NCBI GenBank assembly: GCA_964441145.1
Contig: CAYTUB010000005.1
Location: forward strand, 1 to 58,296
From: SHLQ01 sp964441145
Lineage (GTDB): Bacteria > Actinomycetota > Acidimicrobiia > Acidimicrobiales > SHLQ01
Direction: 5' to 3'
DNA: 58,296 bases
Each line of letters opens with the position of its first letter. Within the stretch, counting starts at the first letter, position 1. The notes under the pieces are model-generated. The model did not search any database and was not told the origin of the DNA. It worked only from the letters and a program-made list of their open reading frames with translations. The translations under genes and the position numbers were made by a program. This document shows positions 37,888-48,633 of this stretch, piece by piece.

Positions 37888-40214
37888 GCGGCGTCTGCCT
37901 CAAACATGTCGGGTTCGCCGGGCAATTCGGCGGTCGTTGCATTGACGTTCCCAATCCCGGCCTGATCGCGGCGCATTTGGTTTCGGAGAACCTGTTCGAG
38001 CTGAGCCCCGGTGAGAGGCTTCGAGAAGAGATAACCCTGGATGTAGCGACAGCCGTGTGATGCCAAGAAGTTCACCTGTGCTCGGGTTTCTACACCCTCG
38101 GCGATCACATCAAGGTTGAGGCCCTTGGCCAGCGAGATCACAGCGGTGACGAGAGGGGCGCCCGATTCACCGATGCGGTTGATGAACGACCGGTCGATCT
38201 TGAGCGTGTCGACCTCGATGCGGTCGAGGTAGTCAAGTCCGGTGTGGCCCACACCAAAATCATCGATTGCGGTACGGATACCCATCTCGCGAAAGCGCAG
38301 AAGCGTTTCGTTTACTTCCTCGGGCTTTTCCAACGCCAGTGACTCGGTGAGTTCGAGTTCGAGGCGAGATGGATGGAGTCCGCTTTCACGAAGTGCTCGG
38401 GTCACGTTGTCGACGAGGTGGACCGAGCGTTGAAACTGGCGAGGGGAGAGGTTCACCGCGACATTGATCGGGGGAAGTCCAATCTGTTCCCAACGAGCGG
38501 CTGCGCGACATGCCTCGTCGATGATCCAGCTTCCGATGGAGTCAATAAGGCTGGATTCTTCGGCAACACCGATGAACTTTTCGGGGCTGATCCGACCCAG
38601 TGTTGGGTGTACCCATCGAATGAGTGACTCGACAGCGAAAATTTTCCCGGTCTGGATATCGACCTGGGGCTGAAAGTACAGCTCGAGCTCGTTGCGTTCG
38701 ACCGCACGGTGCAAGCCAGCCTCGATCTCCAGGCGATGAGCACCGGGCACTCGTTGTTCGGGGGAGTATGCAACAACGGTGTTGCGACCACGTTCCTTGG
38801 CCTCGAACATCGCGGTGTCCGCGTTCTCGATGAGGCCCTCGACGGTGTTGCCGTCCTTGGGGTATTCAGCAATGCCGATCGATGGGGTGACGTAGATATC
38901 TCGAAGTCCGAGGTCGAACGGGTCCAAGAACTGATCCAAGAACAGGCGGCCGATCGCGTGTGAATGGCGGGCGTCGTTCACCTGGGGAACGATGATTGCG
39001 AACTCGTCACCACCGAGGCGTGCAACGGTGAGGTCAGGGCCCACGCGTTCGGATGCGTCGTTGAGTCGGATCGCGACCTGTCGAAGCAATTCATCGCCAG
39101 CATCGTGACCGAGCGTGTCGTTGACTGCCTTGAAGCGATCGAGATCGAGAAACATCGTGACGAAGCGTGCTTCTCGAAGCTTGGCCGACTCGATAGCGAG
39201 CGCCAGCCGGCTAAAGAACAACGGGCGATTTGGGAGGTTGGTCAACGGATCGTGTTGGCCCTGATGCTCGACCTTGATCCAGCGGCGAACCAAACCAAGA
39301 AGGTGCATGGCGACCATGATCGACAACGCGCTCGAGCCAACCGTGATCGTCAGCAAGCTGAGCGAATTGTCAAACCCTTGCCCCCGGTCCGTGATTGCAT
39401 CGAGGCCGATAAGGATCGGTCCGATCAGAACCACGGAGAACGAGACGATGCTTCGTCGTACGTTTACCTCGGAGTCCACGATGACCGTCGGAGTAAGAAC
39501 GTCGGCGACGCTGGAATGTAAATAGCACGACACCGCAGTCGCCAGTCCAATGATTGCGAGAATCTGGCTGAAATTCTCGAACAGAGGGTTGGCCACGAAC
39601 GCGGCGTGAAGGGTAAGGGATCCGAGCGACACCCCAATGGTCGTCAATGGCAACGTCAGGGATTCCCGGTCGGTAGACATCAACCAAAAGGTCAGGAGCA
39701 TTGCGAAGAACGCAGCGGTGGCCGACCCGGTGTTGGCAAAGGCACGTACCTCTTGGCCGAGGGTTCCGTTGGTTTGTTCGAGGGCGTAGGTCACGTAGAA
39801 GATCAAGCCCAGGCCGCACACTGCAATGGCGATCTCACGTTCCGATATCGCAGGTCGGGCGCCCATGCGCCGAGAGACGATTTGGACAACGCCAGCGACG
39901 CTGAGCGTGGCGCCGATCGCGAGGGCCAGAATCATGATGTCTGGTGAGTTTTCGATGAGCGAGAACCCTGCGACGCATAGATGCGCAAAGATGATCAGCA
40001 AGAGACCTTGTGGACGTCGGTCTCCATCATTGTGCGAATGGGCGATACGGAAGCTCACCGCTGCCCCAAGTGTGATTAAGCCAAGAACCCCAGCCAGAAG
40101 TGGAAGTGGTAGGTCGCCGCCGACAAGAACGGTGCACAGTACGGGAAGCGCGCCAAGAATGAGTGGGACGATCCACAGGTGGCGCCTCATGGATTCTGGC
40201 GAAATGTTCTTCAT
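37884..40214 (-). CDS. Membrane GGDEF-EAL protein (cyclic di-GMP turnover)
   Basis: A 776-residue protein with about eight to ten membrane segments in the first 330 residues, then a GGDEF domain (HDPLTNLPNRPLFFSRL ... ARLGGDEFAIIVP, motif intact) and a C-terminal EAL domain (FAVESLIRWVHP, DDFGVGHTGLDYL, LKIDRSFI). The EAL motif reads ESL, which keeps the metal-binding Glu. Both diguanylate cyclase and phosphodiesterase activities are thus possible. ATG at 40214 is chosen, 22 bases after the preceding gene; a longer frame to 40436 would overlap that gene and is rejected. The N-terminal membrane domain is probably a sensor of unknown ligand (MASE-like in plan). Confidence 0.93.
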   Translation of the reverse strand: MKNISPESMRRHLWIVPLILGALPVLCTVLVGGDLPLPLLAGVLGLITLGAAVSFRIAHSHNDGDRRPQGLLLIIFAHLCVAGFSLIENSPDIMILALAIGATLSVAGVVQIVSRRMGARPAISEREIAIAVCGLGLIFYVTYALEQTNGTLGQEVRAFANTGSATAAFFAMLLTFWLMSTDRESLTLPLTTIGVSLGSLTLHAAFVANPLFENFSQILAIIGLATAVSCYLHSSVADVLTPTVIVDSEVNVRRSIVSFSVVLIGPILIGLDAITDRGQGFDNSLSLLTITVGSSALSIMVAMHLLGLVRRWIKVEHQGQHDPLTNLPNRPLFFSRLALAIESAKLREARFVTMFLDLDRFKAVNDTLGHDAGDELLRQVAIRLNDASERVGPDLTVARLGGDEFAIIVPQVNDARHSHAIGRLFLDQFLDPFDLGLRDIYVTPSIGIAEYPKDGNTVEGLIENADTAMFEAKERGRNTVVAYSPEQRVPGAHRLEIEAGLHRAVERNELELYFQPQVDIQTGKIFAVESLIRWVHPTLGRISPEKFIGVAEESSLIDSIGSWIIDEACRAAARWEQIGLPPINVAVNLSPRQFQRSVHLVDNVTRALRESGLHPSRLELELTESLALEKPEEVNETLLRFREMGIRTAIDDFGVGHTGLDYLDRIEVDTLKIDRSFINRIGESGAPLVTAVISLAKGLNLDVIAEGVETRAQVNFLASHGCRYIQGYLFSKPLTGAQLEQVLRNQMRRDQAGIGNVNATTAELPGEPDMFEADAA

Positions 40215-40236
40215 CTGTGCCTTCACGGGCGGCGGA

Positions 40237-40692
40237 TCAATCGGGAAGAACGAGGGTTTTAGGCCCGCGCTCTGCTTGGAATGCGGCGCGGTCAGTTTCT
40301 GCGACGGCGCGTGCCCAGGTATCGAGCAACGACTCAGCTGGGCGGCGAAGCGCGTAACCAACCGTCGCCTCATAGCCAGCGTTGTCGATATGCATGTGGA
40401 GCTCGTGGACCCGCTGGTGAAGGTCGACGAGTCCAAGTACTGGGGTGAGGAGCAGCGAAAGAGTGCCGTCGGCGCTCATGTGCAATTCGTCGGTGCGGGT
40501 GAGCTTGTGTCGCACAAGGGCCGCAACTTGATGGGAGGTTCGCTCGTCGGCGCCTCGGAGGTCAATGCTCACAAGTCCCGCAAGGACACCGGTTTGATCG
40601 ATGAGCGGCGTTTCTTCGATCAGCATCTTGGACCAGGCTGTCGATTGCGACGTGGCCTGCTGAATTTTGGCATTCGGTCGGCTGTTGGCCAT
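40237..40692 (-). CDS. Small degenerate GGDEF-domain protein
   Basis: A 151-residue soluble protein that reads like the core of a GGDEF domain without its active site. LAGLVSIDLRGADERTSHQVAALVRHKLTRTDELHMSADGTLSLLLTPV matches the order of a GGDEF domain (helix, then strand-turn-strand), and GYEATVGYALRRPAESLLDTWARAVAETDRAAFQAE matches the following GYA...EALL..AD.A.Y.AK pattern. GGDEF itself is replaced by SADGT, so cyclase activity is not expected. ATG at 40692 (AGGA seven bases before) is preferred to ATG at 40698. It lies 22 bases upstream of the GGDEF-EAL gene, so they are probably co-expressed, and it may be a regulatory partner. Confidence 0.65.
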   Translation of the reverse strand: MANSRPNAKIQQATSQSTAWSKMLIEETPLIDQTGVLAGLVSIDLRGADERTSHQVAALVRHKLTRTDELHMSADGTLSLLLTPVLGLVDLHQRVHELHMHIDNAGYEATVGYALRRPAESLLDTWARAVAETDRAAFQAERGPKTLVLPD

Positions 40693-40813
40693 AACCATTC
40701 CTGTCTGTACGGGCGATGTGGATCAATCGGCCTATTTCGACAACAGTTGAGCGAATTTTGTCAACGCTTGTGGGCCTGGATTCGATGTCACAGGGCATCA
40801 GTACTTTGAGTTC

Positions 40814-41227
40814 ATGAGCACTCGCACCCAAGCCCCACCCAAAACCCCCGCACCGGTAGACCGATCGGTTCGGCGAACCTTGACCGATGAGCTGCCGGCA
40901 GCGCTCGGCCAGGTGTATCGGCGCGTGCTCGAACACACGCTCAAACAAGGCGTTCCGGTACAGGCGAACGCCTTAGCGGTGGTGCTGACCGTTCTCGATG
41001 AACGCTTCGATGAACCGCTGCGGTTTCGCGCCGAGATGGTCGAACAACTCTTGTGGTACGAAATAACCGAATTTTGCGCAGAGCACCGCCTTGACGCTCC
41101 AAAGGGTTGCGCCGATGCGCTGTTTGCCGTCATAGCGATCTCGCTTGCCGACGAGCAATTGGGCGCACGCGCAGAGGACCCCGAAGCCGTGTTCGGGGCC
41201 CTCCGTCAATTGTCGAGCGTGTGTTGA
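40814..41227 (+). CDS. Hypothetical protein, 137 residues
   Basis: A soluble, mostly helical protein of unknown function: a Pro-rich N terminus (RTQAPPKTPAPVDRSVRR) then four or five amphipathic helices (ELPAALGQVYRRVLEHTLKQG, EMVEQLLWYEITEFCAEH, GCADALFAVIAISLADEQLG). No enzyme motif seen. It is divergent from the degenerate GGDEF gene and converges on the pyrophosphatase gene; its stop lies in the TTGATCA repeat. Coding is supported by its starting close to a sensible intergenic gap and its codon bias. Confidence 0.6.
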   Translation: MSTRTQAPPKTPAPVDRSVRRTLTDELPAALGQVYRRVLEHTLKQGVPVQANALAVVLTVLDERFDEPLRFRAEMVEQLLWYEITEFCAEHRLDAPKGCADALFAVIAISLADEQLGARAEDPEAVFGALRQLSSVC

Positions 41228-41269
41228 TCAGACCATGTTGATCAACTTGTGTTGATCAGACCATGTTGA

Positions 41270-41272
<3 letters not shown>
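41221..41272. repeat. Four TTGATCA units at exact 14-base intervals
   Basis: TTGATCA at 41224-41230, 41238-41244, 41252-41258 and 41266-41272. A 24-base unit containing two of them occurs twice, identical, 28 bases apart (41221-41244 and 41249-41272). Each heptamer holds the palindrome TGATCA and a GATC site. The array lies exactly between two convergent genes and supplies the stop codons of both (TGA at 41225-41227 and TCA at 41270-41272). Confidence 0.95.
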
Positions 41273-43366
<2,094 letters not shown>

Positions 43367-43404
43367 GGTGGTCTCTCCGTGTCTCAGCGAGTGGGTATCG
43401 GTAC

Positions 43405-43421
43405 GCGAACGATAGGTTCGC
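43405..43421. promoter_or_regulatory. Inverted repeat GCGAAC-N5-GTTCGC in the hppA/folate divergent region
   Basis: A perfect 6-base repeat around a 5-base spacer, 39 bases upstream of hppA and 62 bases upstream of the 5-formyl-THF cyclo-ligase start. Suitable for a dimeric regulator; no T tract, so not a terminator. No function known. Confidence 0.3.
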
Positions 43422-43482
43422 CTTTGGGAATGCCCCCACCTTCATTCCGTGTGCACCGCACGCGCGCCGAAAATGAGGACTC

Positions 43483-44073
43483 ATGAAACATAGCCGAGAA
43501 GAACTCAGACTCCTTCTTCGGCGACAGAGAGTTCTTATCAGCGCCGCGGCTCAATCGGCTGCGTCAGCTGGCATCATCGAGTCTGTTGTGGAGACCAGTT
43601 CCCATCTTCGCGCTCGCAGTGACCCTGGCGTAGTGGCAGGGTATGTGTCGACGGGCGGCGAGATCGACGCGATGCCGGTGTTGGACGCCTTACGCTCGGC
43701 TGGTTGGCAAACGGTCCTTCCGGTGTGCGGTGCCGACGGCCAGATGGATTTCTGTCCCTGGGAGCCAGGCGACTCACTCACCGAGAATCGGTACGGAATC
43801 GGCGAACCGAGTTCGACACCGGTCGCGCCCGAGAGGATCGATGTCGTGTTGGTTCCGGGAGTAGGTTTTGGGCGTGACGGATCCCGCATTGGACACGGCG
43901 TCGGCTACTACGATCGGTACTTCGCAAAGTGTTTTGCGACAAACCACGATCCCATACGTCTTGGGGTGGCTCATGATCTTCAGATTGTGGATCTCCCAAC
44001 CCCGGAGTCGTGGGATGTTGCCATGCATGCAGTAATTACACCGAGTGAAACCATTCTGATCGATGGCCAGTGA
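43483..44073 (+). CDS. 5-Formyltetrahydrofolate cyclo-ligase
   Basis: A 196-residue enzyme (MTHFS) that converts 5-formyl-THF to 5,10-methenyl-THF with ATP, in the cytoplasm. Family marks: the basic N terminus (REELRLLLRRQR), VAGYVSTGGEIDAMPVL, and the ATP-binding VPGVGFGRDGSRIGHGVGYYDRYF with its Gly-rich loop and DRY tail. Length is normal. ATG at 43483 follows a weak GAGG. Followed by 60 bases, then trkA. Confidence 0.93.
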   Translation: MKHSREELRLLLRRQRVLISAAAQSAASAGIIESVVETSSHLRARSDPGVVAGYVSTGGEIDAMPVLDALRSAGWQTVLPVCGADGQMDFCPWEPGDSLTENRYGIGEPSSTPVAPERIDVVLVPGVGFGRDGSRIGHGVGYYDRYFAKCFATNHDPIRLGVAHDLQIVDLPTPESWDVAMHAVITPSETILIDGQ

Positions 44074-44133
44074 CCGAATCGGCCGTCGCCTTGTCGGCTC
44101 CGCAACGAACGAGACAAACATGAGAATCCTCCC

Positions 44134-45477
44134 ATGAGAATAATTGTCGTTGGGGCTGGTGAGGTCGGTTCCTACATTGCTGATCGTCTCAGCCGGGAAG
44201 GGGTCGACGTCATCGTTATCGAGCGTGACGCCAAGCGCGCAGCGCACCTCGCCGAGACGGTCGACGTCGAGGTAATTACCGGCTCCGGAACGCATCCAGA
44301 AACGCTCGCGTTGGCAGGAGTTGACGCCGCGGACCTGTTGCTTGCGGTGACCAAGAGCGATGAGGTCAACCTCGTGAGCTCGATGCTGGCCAAGGAGGCC
44401 GATGTCCCCCGGACGGTGGTTCGCCTCGAAGCGGACGAACTGCGGGGCCTCGACGCTGCCGGACTTCGTCGAGCGTCCCAAGCAGACCTCTTCATCGACC
44501 CCGACGAAGAGACCGCACAAGAAGTGTTGGCGCTGATCGAGATGCCCGGAGCGTCCGAGGTGGCCAAGCTCGGAAACGGCGAGGTGCTCGCCGTTGGTGC
44601 GCGCGTGCCAGAAGATGCTCCAATCGTCGGCAAGTCGTTGATCGAAATCGGAGTCGAGAACGAACCGGAATGGGATTTCATCGTCTCGTCGATCCAGCGC
44701 GGCGAACAGACCATCATCCCGCGAGGCGACTACACCATCGAAGCGCACGACCTCGTACGAATCGTGTGTAAGCGGGCGGCCCGGCGCAAGGTGGCCAAGC
44801 TCTTGGGTCTCGCCCGAGACGTGCCACGGGAAATTCTTCTCCTCGGCGGGGGTCGCACGGGTCTATTGGTCGCGCAAAAGCTCAGTCAGACCGGCGCCCG
44901 GGTGCAGATGATCGAGCGGGATCCAGATCGTGCGCGTGTGTTGGCCGAGCGGCTCGATGGCATACGGGTGCTCAACGGAGACATCACCGACTCCGACGTT
45001 CTCGATGAAGCCGATTTGCCCCGAATCGAATTGGTTGCCGCGCTCACGGGTGAGGACGATGCGAACGTCCTGGCATCGGTATACGCGAAGTCGGCTGGTG
45101 TGCCCGAGACGATCGCCGTGGTCCATCGCTTGAACTTCCTGTCGCTTCTCGATCAGGTTGGTGTCGATGCGGCGTTGTCACCTCGTACCGCGACCGCCAA
45201 CGGGGTATTGCGCTTCGTGCGAGGCGGCTTGGCGCAGGTTGCGACGTTCTTGCACGGCGAGGTGGAACTGCTCGAGTTCGAATTGCACAGCGATTCCGCG
45301 GCCGATGGACAGCAGATTTCTGAGCTTCAGCTTCCGCGAGACATCTTGATCGCGGCGATCGTGCGCGACGGCCGGCCCCAGATTGCCCGAGGTCGCACGA
45401 CACTGCGAAAAGGTGACCACGTCATCGTGATCACCGAACCTCAGTCGATCGATGTTGTGGCAAAGATTCTGGACTGA
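44134..45477 (+). CDS. trkA: Trk potassium-uptake regulatory subunit
   Basis: A 447-residue peripheral protein with two RCK units, each with a Rossmann NAD-binding motif: RIIVVGAGEVGSYIADRL with VIVIERD at the start and LLLGGGRTGLLVAQKL with VQMIERD about residue 230, each followed by a TrkA-C domain (the second ends KGDHVIVITEPQSID). It controls K+ flux through TrkH. Two-domain TrkA matches the classic Trk type. Its stop overlaps the start of the next gene (TGATG), so it is coupled to trkH. Confidence 0.95.
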   Translation: MRIIVVGAGEVGSYIADRLSREGVDVIVIERDAKRAAHLAETVDVEVITGSGTHPETLALAGVDAADLLLAVTKSDEVNLVSSMLAKEADVPRTVVRLEADELRGLDAAGLRRASQADLFIDPDEETAQEVLALIEMPGASEVAKLGNGEVLAVGARVPEDAPIVGKSLIEIGVENEPEWDFIVSSIQRGEQTIIPRGDYTIEAHDLVRIVCKRAARRKVAKLLGLARDVPREILLLGGGRTGLLVAQKLSQTGARVQMIERDPDRARVLAERLDGIRVLNGDITDSDVLDEADLPRIELVAALTGEDDANVLASVYAKSAGVPETIAVVHRLNFLSLLDQVGVDAALSPRTATANGVLRFVRGGLAQVATFLHGEVELLEFELHSDSAADGQQISELQLPRDILIAAIVRDGRPQIARGRTTLRKGDHVIVITEPQSIDVVAKILD

Positions 45478-46973
45478 TGACCCTTCTGGCGCCGCGCTCC
45501 TCTAAGCGAAGACACGGCACCCTCTCTCTGCTGCCTCTGCCGATCGGTATCGGCCTTGCCGCGGGCGGGGTGTGCGTCACGTTTGCGGGGCTCGTTGGGC
45601 TGTTTGGCGATGGCGAGTCGATGAGCCTCGCCCGGACAAGCGACCTCATCCTTGGAGTATCGGCAATTGCCCTCGGGGTGTCGCTCAGTCGAGTCGAACC
45701 CGGAACTGGTCTTAGTAGCGCAAAGTCGATGGCGATGTTTGTGGCGGGTTGGACGGCGATGACGTTGGTTGCCGTGCTTGCGTTTCTGCTGTCAGGAGAA
45801 CTGGACAGTCCGGTCGATGCCGTGTTCGAAGCGGTGAGTGCATCGACCACCACCGGCTTCACCACCGTCGCGGATCCGTCGACTCTGTCGGACTCGTTTC
45901 GACTGCTTCGCGTGATTATTCCTTGGACCACCGGTCTTGGCGTTCTCGTGGTGGCGATGGGCGTGCTTCCTACGGCTATCGGCGGCGCCGAACTGCTTCC
46001 GAAACGCCGCTCGGGACGTGACCTCCAGTTAGCGTCCACTATCCCGGTCGCTATCCGGAACATCCTTGGGATGTACCTACTCCTAACGGTCGGCCTCATC
46101 ATTGGTTACGCCGTCGCTGGAATGGGTGGGTTCGACGCTCTGGCATATGGGCTGAGCACGGCCTCCACTGGGGGCATGGCCAATCATGCCGACTCTCTCG
46201 GCTATTTCGATAGCGCGGCGGTCGAATGGGTGGCTGCTGTTGGCATGGCGGCTGCTGGCGGAAACCTTCTTGTGGTGTGGTGGGCGTGCAACGGACGATT
46301 TGACTCTGTATGGCGATCGACCGAGCTGCGGCTGTACGTCTCGCTGATCGTGGGCGGCTTTCTCATCGTGTTCTTCGGAAGCTCCCTGGGGGCATCCGAT
46401 TCGGCCGTCGCGATTACTTCGATGCTGTCAACCACTGGTCTGCGCTCCGCTAATTGGGCGGCAGATGCGAGCTTTGTGCAAGCGACCTTGTTGGTATGCA
46501 CAGGCATCGGAGCAATGAGCGGCTCGGCGGGCAGCGGATTCCGTCAAGCACGAGCCGCACGCGTCGCGCTGGAGGTCCGCCGTTCATTAGAGAGGCTTCT
46601 CGAGCCCCATCGGGTCGGCATCATCCGGATCGATGGCGCTCCGGTCAAAGAGTCCTCGCTCACCTTGACGTTTGGATATTTGTGGATGCACGTCTTTACC
46701 CTTGGTGGGCTTTCGCTGTTGATCTACGCTCCCGATCTCGATCTGGTGGCATCGTTAAGCCTGGTGGTGTCGACTGTTTCGAACACCGGCATCGTCGTCG
46801 ACGGAAATGAGATCGGGAACTTCGTGTCACTTGAGGCGTGGTCCGAGATTGTGGCTTCCGTCGGCATGTTGCTCGGGCGCTTGTCGATCTATCCAGTGCT
46901 GATTACGGCCGCGGGGATTGGCCGGTGGCTGGGCCGCCTGCGACCCCACAAGAGCATTGGGGAGAGTTTCTAA
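45477..46973 (+). CDS. Trk potassium transporter membrane subunit, first copy
   Basis: A 498-residue TrkH/KtrB-family channel-like protein with about ten to eleven membrane segments. The four selectivity-filter loops are present: ASTTTGFTTV, STASTGGMAN, LSTTGLRSAN and VSNTGIVVDG, each with the filter Gly. The start ATG overlaps the trkA stop; the end overlaps the start of the second TrkH-like gene by 1 base. It is not a duplicate of the next gene at recent date: the two differ in loops, length and N terminus. Confidence 0.9.
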   Translation: MTLLAPRSSKRRHGTLSLLPLPIGIGLAAGGVCVTFAGLVGLFGDGESMSLARTSDLILGVSAIALGVSLSRVEPGTGLSSAKSMAMFVAGWTAMTLVAVLAFLLSGELDSPVDAVFEAVSASTTTGFTTVADPSTLSDSFRLLRVIIPWTTGLGVLVVAMGVLPTAIGGAELLPKRRSGRDLQLASTIPVAIRNILGMYLLLTVGLIIGYAVAGMGGFDALAYGLSTASTGGMANHADSLGYFDSAAVEWVAAVGMAAAGGNLLVVWWACNGRFDSVWRSTELRLYVSLIVGGFLIVFFGSSLGASDSAVAITSMLSTTGLRSANWAADASFVQATLLVCTGIGAMSGSAGSGFRQARAARVALEVRRSLERLLEPHRVGIIRIDGAPVKESSLTLTFGYLWMHVFTLGGLSLLIYAPDLDLVASLSLVVSTVSNTGIVVDGNEIGNFVSLEAWSEIVASVGMLLGRLSIYPVLITAAGIGRWLGRLRPHKSIGESF

Positions 46974-48571
46974 TGCTCGAACGCCGATCAGCCCGTCGCA
47001 GGCCAGCCGGGTTTACCGAGCCCTCCCGACGACTACCGTCGACGGTGGCCCATATCTCCGGATTGGCGCTGCTCACGGTTGCCCCTGGTTTGGTCGTGGC
47101 CGCAATCGTGGAGTTCATCGGCTCAGGCGATGCCGGATGGGTGATCCTGCTGTGTGCAGCGATCTTCGCGGTTCTCGGAGCTGGGCTGTGGCGGGGAACC
47201 CGTCTCGGAGACCTCGCAATTCGCACCATCTTCGCGTCTGTGGCGTGGTCGTGGTTGCTCGTCTCCATGCTCGGCTCTCTGCCGTTCATTTTGGCTCGGA
47301 CCTTTGAACGCGAAGGCGTTGGCCGCTGGATCGAAGTCGCCGATGCCATCTTTGAATCTGTCTCTGGCTACACGTGCACTGGCTCGACGGTGTTGACCAC
47401 GCTGCCGGATCTCAATGACCCTGATCCTCAGGTCGGGCATGGCATCTTGTTCTATCGCCAGCTCATCCAGTGGTACGGGGGGATGGGCTTCGTCCAGCTC
47501 GTCGTAACCGTTCTCCCAGCTCTGGGCTCGCGGGCCCTTGGCTTCATGGGTGCAGAGGCACCGGGCCCGACCTCTGATCGTCTCGCGCCGCGCGCTGCAG
47601 ATACAGCGAAGATCCTGTGGAAGCTCTACGTAGGCGGCACAGCGGTTATGGCCGTGGCCTTTGCAATTGCCGGTATGGGGCCCTGGGACGCCGTGAATCA
47701 CGCACTGACCACTGCTGCAACCGGCGGGTTCTCGACCTACAACGATTCACTAGGCGAATTCGACAGCGTCGCGATCGAAGTAGTCGCTCAGGTGGCCATG
47801 CTCTTCGGCGGAGCAAACTGGGCGTTGCATTGGTTCTTCTTGACCCGAAGTAGGTCGGTGTATGCGCGAGACCACGAGTTCCGCACCTATATCGCGATCT
47901 ATCTCATCGCTACGGTTGCCATCACCGCCCGTCTCGCCGCAGGCAACGAGGTCGATGGCTTCTGGACTGCGCTGCGGGTCTCATCGTTCAATGTCGCGAG
48001 CCTGCTCACCAGCACCGGCTTTGGAAATGCGCAGGGAGCGGGGACCGCTGGCGACTTCGTTCTCTGGTCGGCAACCCCACTTACGGTGTTGTTACTGTTG
48101 ATGGTGGTCGGTGGCATGTCGGGTTCGACCGCTGGTGGAACCAAGGTGATCCGCTCGCGTGTGCTCGCGGCGGTTGTTCAGCGCACGGTGACCGTAGCCC
48201 GCCAGCCGCGGGCCGTCGTGCCCGTGAAGCTCGGCGGAGACGTCGTGACCGAGCCGGTCGTGCAGCGAGTATCACTGTTCATGATGGCCTACGTTGCGCT
48301 GGTAGTCGGAGGCTTTCTCGCCGTCACGTTCCTCGGTGGAGGGCTAGAGGAATCTTTGGCCGGTGTGATTGGCTCGCTAGGCAACATGGGCCCGGCGTTT
48401 GGTTCCGCGGGGCCAACAGCGACGTTCCTCGACGCCTATCCCACACCAGCTCGCCTCGTGCTCGCCTCGTTGATGATCGTCGGGCGTCTCGAGCTCTTCG
48501 CCGTGCTGTTGATGTTCGCAGCGCCCAGGCGCGCGCTACGCCGAATCCGTCCCCACAAGCACGCCTTCTAG
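46973..48571 (+). CDS. Trk potassium transporter membrane subunit, second copy
   Basis: A 532-residue TrkH-family protein. Filter loops: SGYTCTGSTVLT, TTAATGGFST, LTSTGFGNAQG and SLGNMGPAFGS, all with the filter Gly; the membrane pore helices and the PVKLGGDVVTEPVVQRV linker match the classic TrkH. The ATG at 46973 shares its A with the TAA stop of the first copy and follows GGGGAGAG. A longer in-frame start at 46838 would lie inside the first copy and is rejected. Ends in a strong inverted repeat shared with the convergent aminopeptidase gene. Confidence 0.9.
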   Translation: MLERRSARRRPAGFTEPSRRLPSTVAHISGLALLTVAPGLVVAAIVEFIGSGDAGWVILLCAAIFAVLGAGLWRGTRLGDLAIRTIFASVAWSWLLVSMLGSLPFILARTFEREGVGRWIEVADAIFESVSGYTCTGSTVLTTLPDLNDPDPQVGHGILFYRQLIQWYGGMGFVQLVVTVLPALGSRALGFMGAEAPGPTSDRLAPRAADTAKILWKLYVGGTAVMAVAFAIAGMGPWDAVNHALTTAATGGFSTYNDSLGEFDSVAIEVVAQVAMLFGGANWALHWFFLTRSRSVYARDHEFRTYIAIYLIATVAITARLAAGNEVDGFWTALRVSSFNVASLLTSTGFGNAQGAGTAGDFVLWSATPLTVLLLLMVVGGMSGSTAGGTKVIRSRVLAAVVQRTVTVARQPRAVVPVKLGGDVVTEPVVQRVSLFMMAYVALVVGGFLAVTFLGGGLEESLAGVIGSLGNMGPAFGSAGPTATFLDAYPTPARLVLASLMIVGRLELFAVLLMFAAPRRALRRIRPHKHAF

Positions 48572-48583
48572 CGCAGCCTTGAA

Positions 48584-48632
48584 AATCTGTGGTCCGTCAG
48601 CATGTCTATAGTCCGCTTACTGACCACAGATT
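48584..48632. terminator. Long-loop inverted repeat between trkH and the M18 aminopeptidase gene
   Basis: Perfect 11-base arms AATCTGTGGTC (48584-48594) and GACCACAGATT (48622-48632) around a 27-base loop, set between two convergent stop codons. Likely a bidirectional terminator, although the loop is long and T tracts are short. Confidence 0.6.
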
Positions 48633-48633
48633 C

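Noticed and set aside
40215..40436. N-terminal extension of the GGDEF-EAL gene
   Set aside because: It overlaps the better supported degenerate GGDEF gene in another frame and reads as low-complexity Ser/Thr text before the first membrane segment.
43774..44748. 324-codon open frame spanning the cyclo-ligase and trkA genes on the minus strand
   Set aside because: It overlaps two well-supported genes and has no recognisable features.
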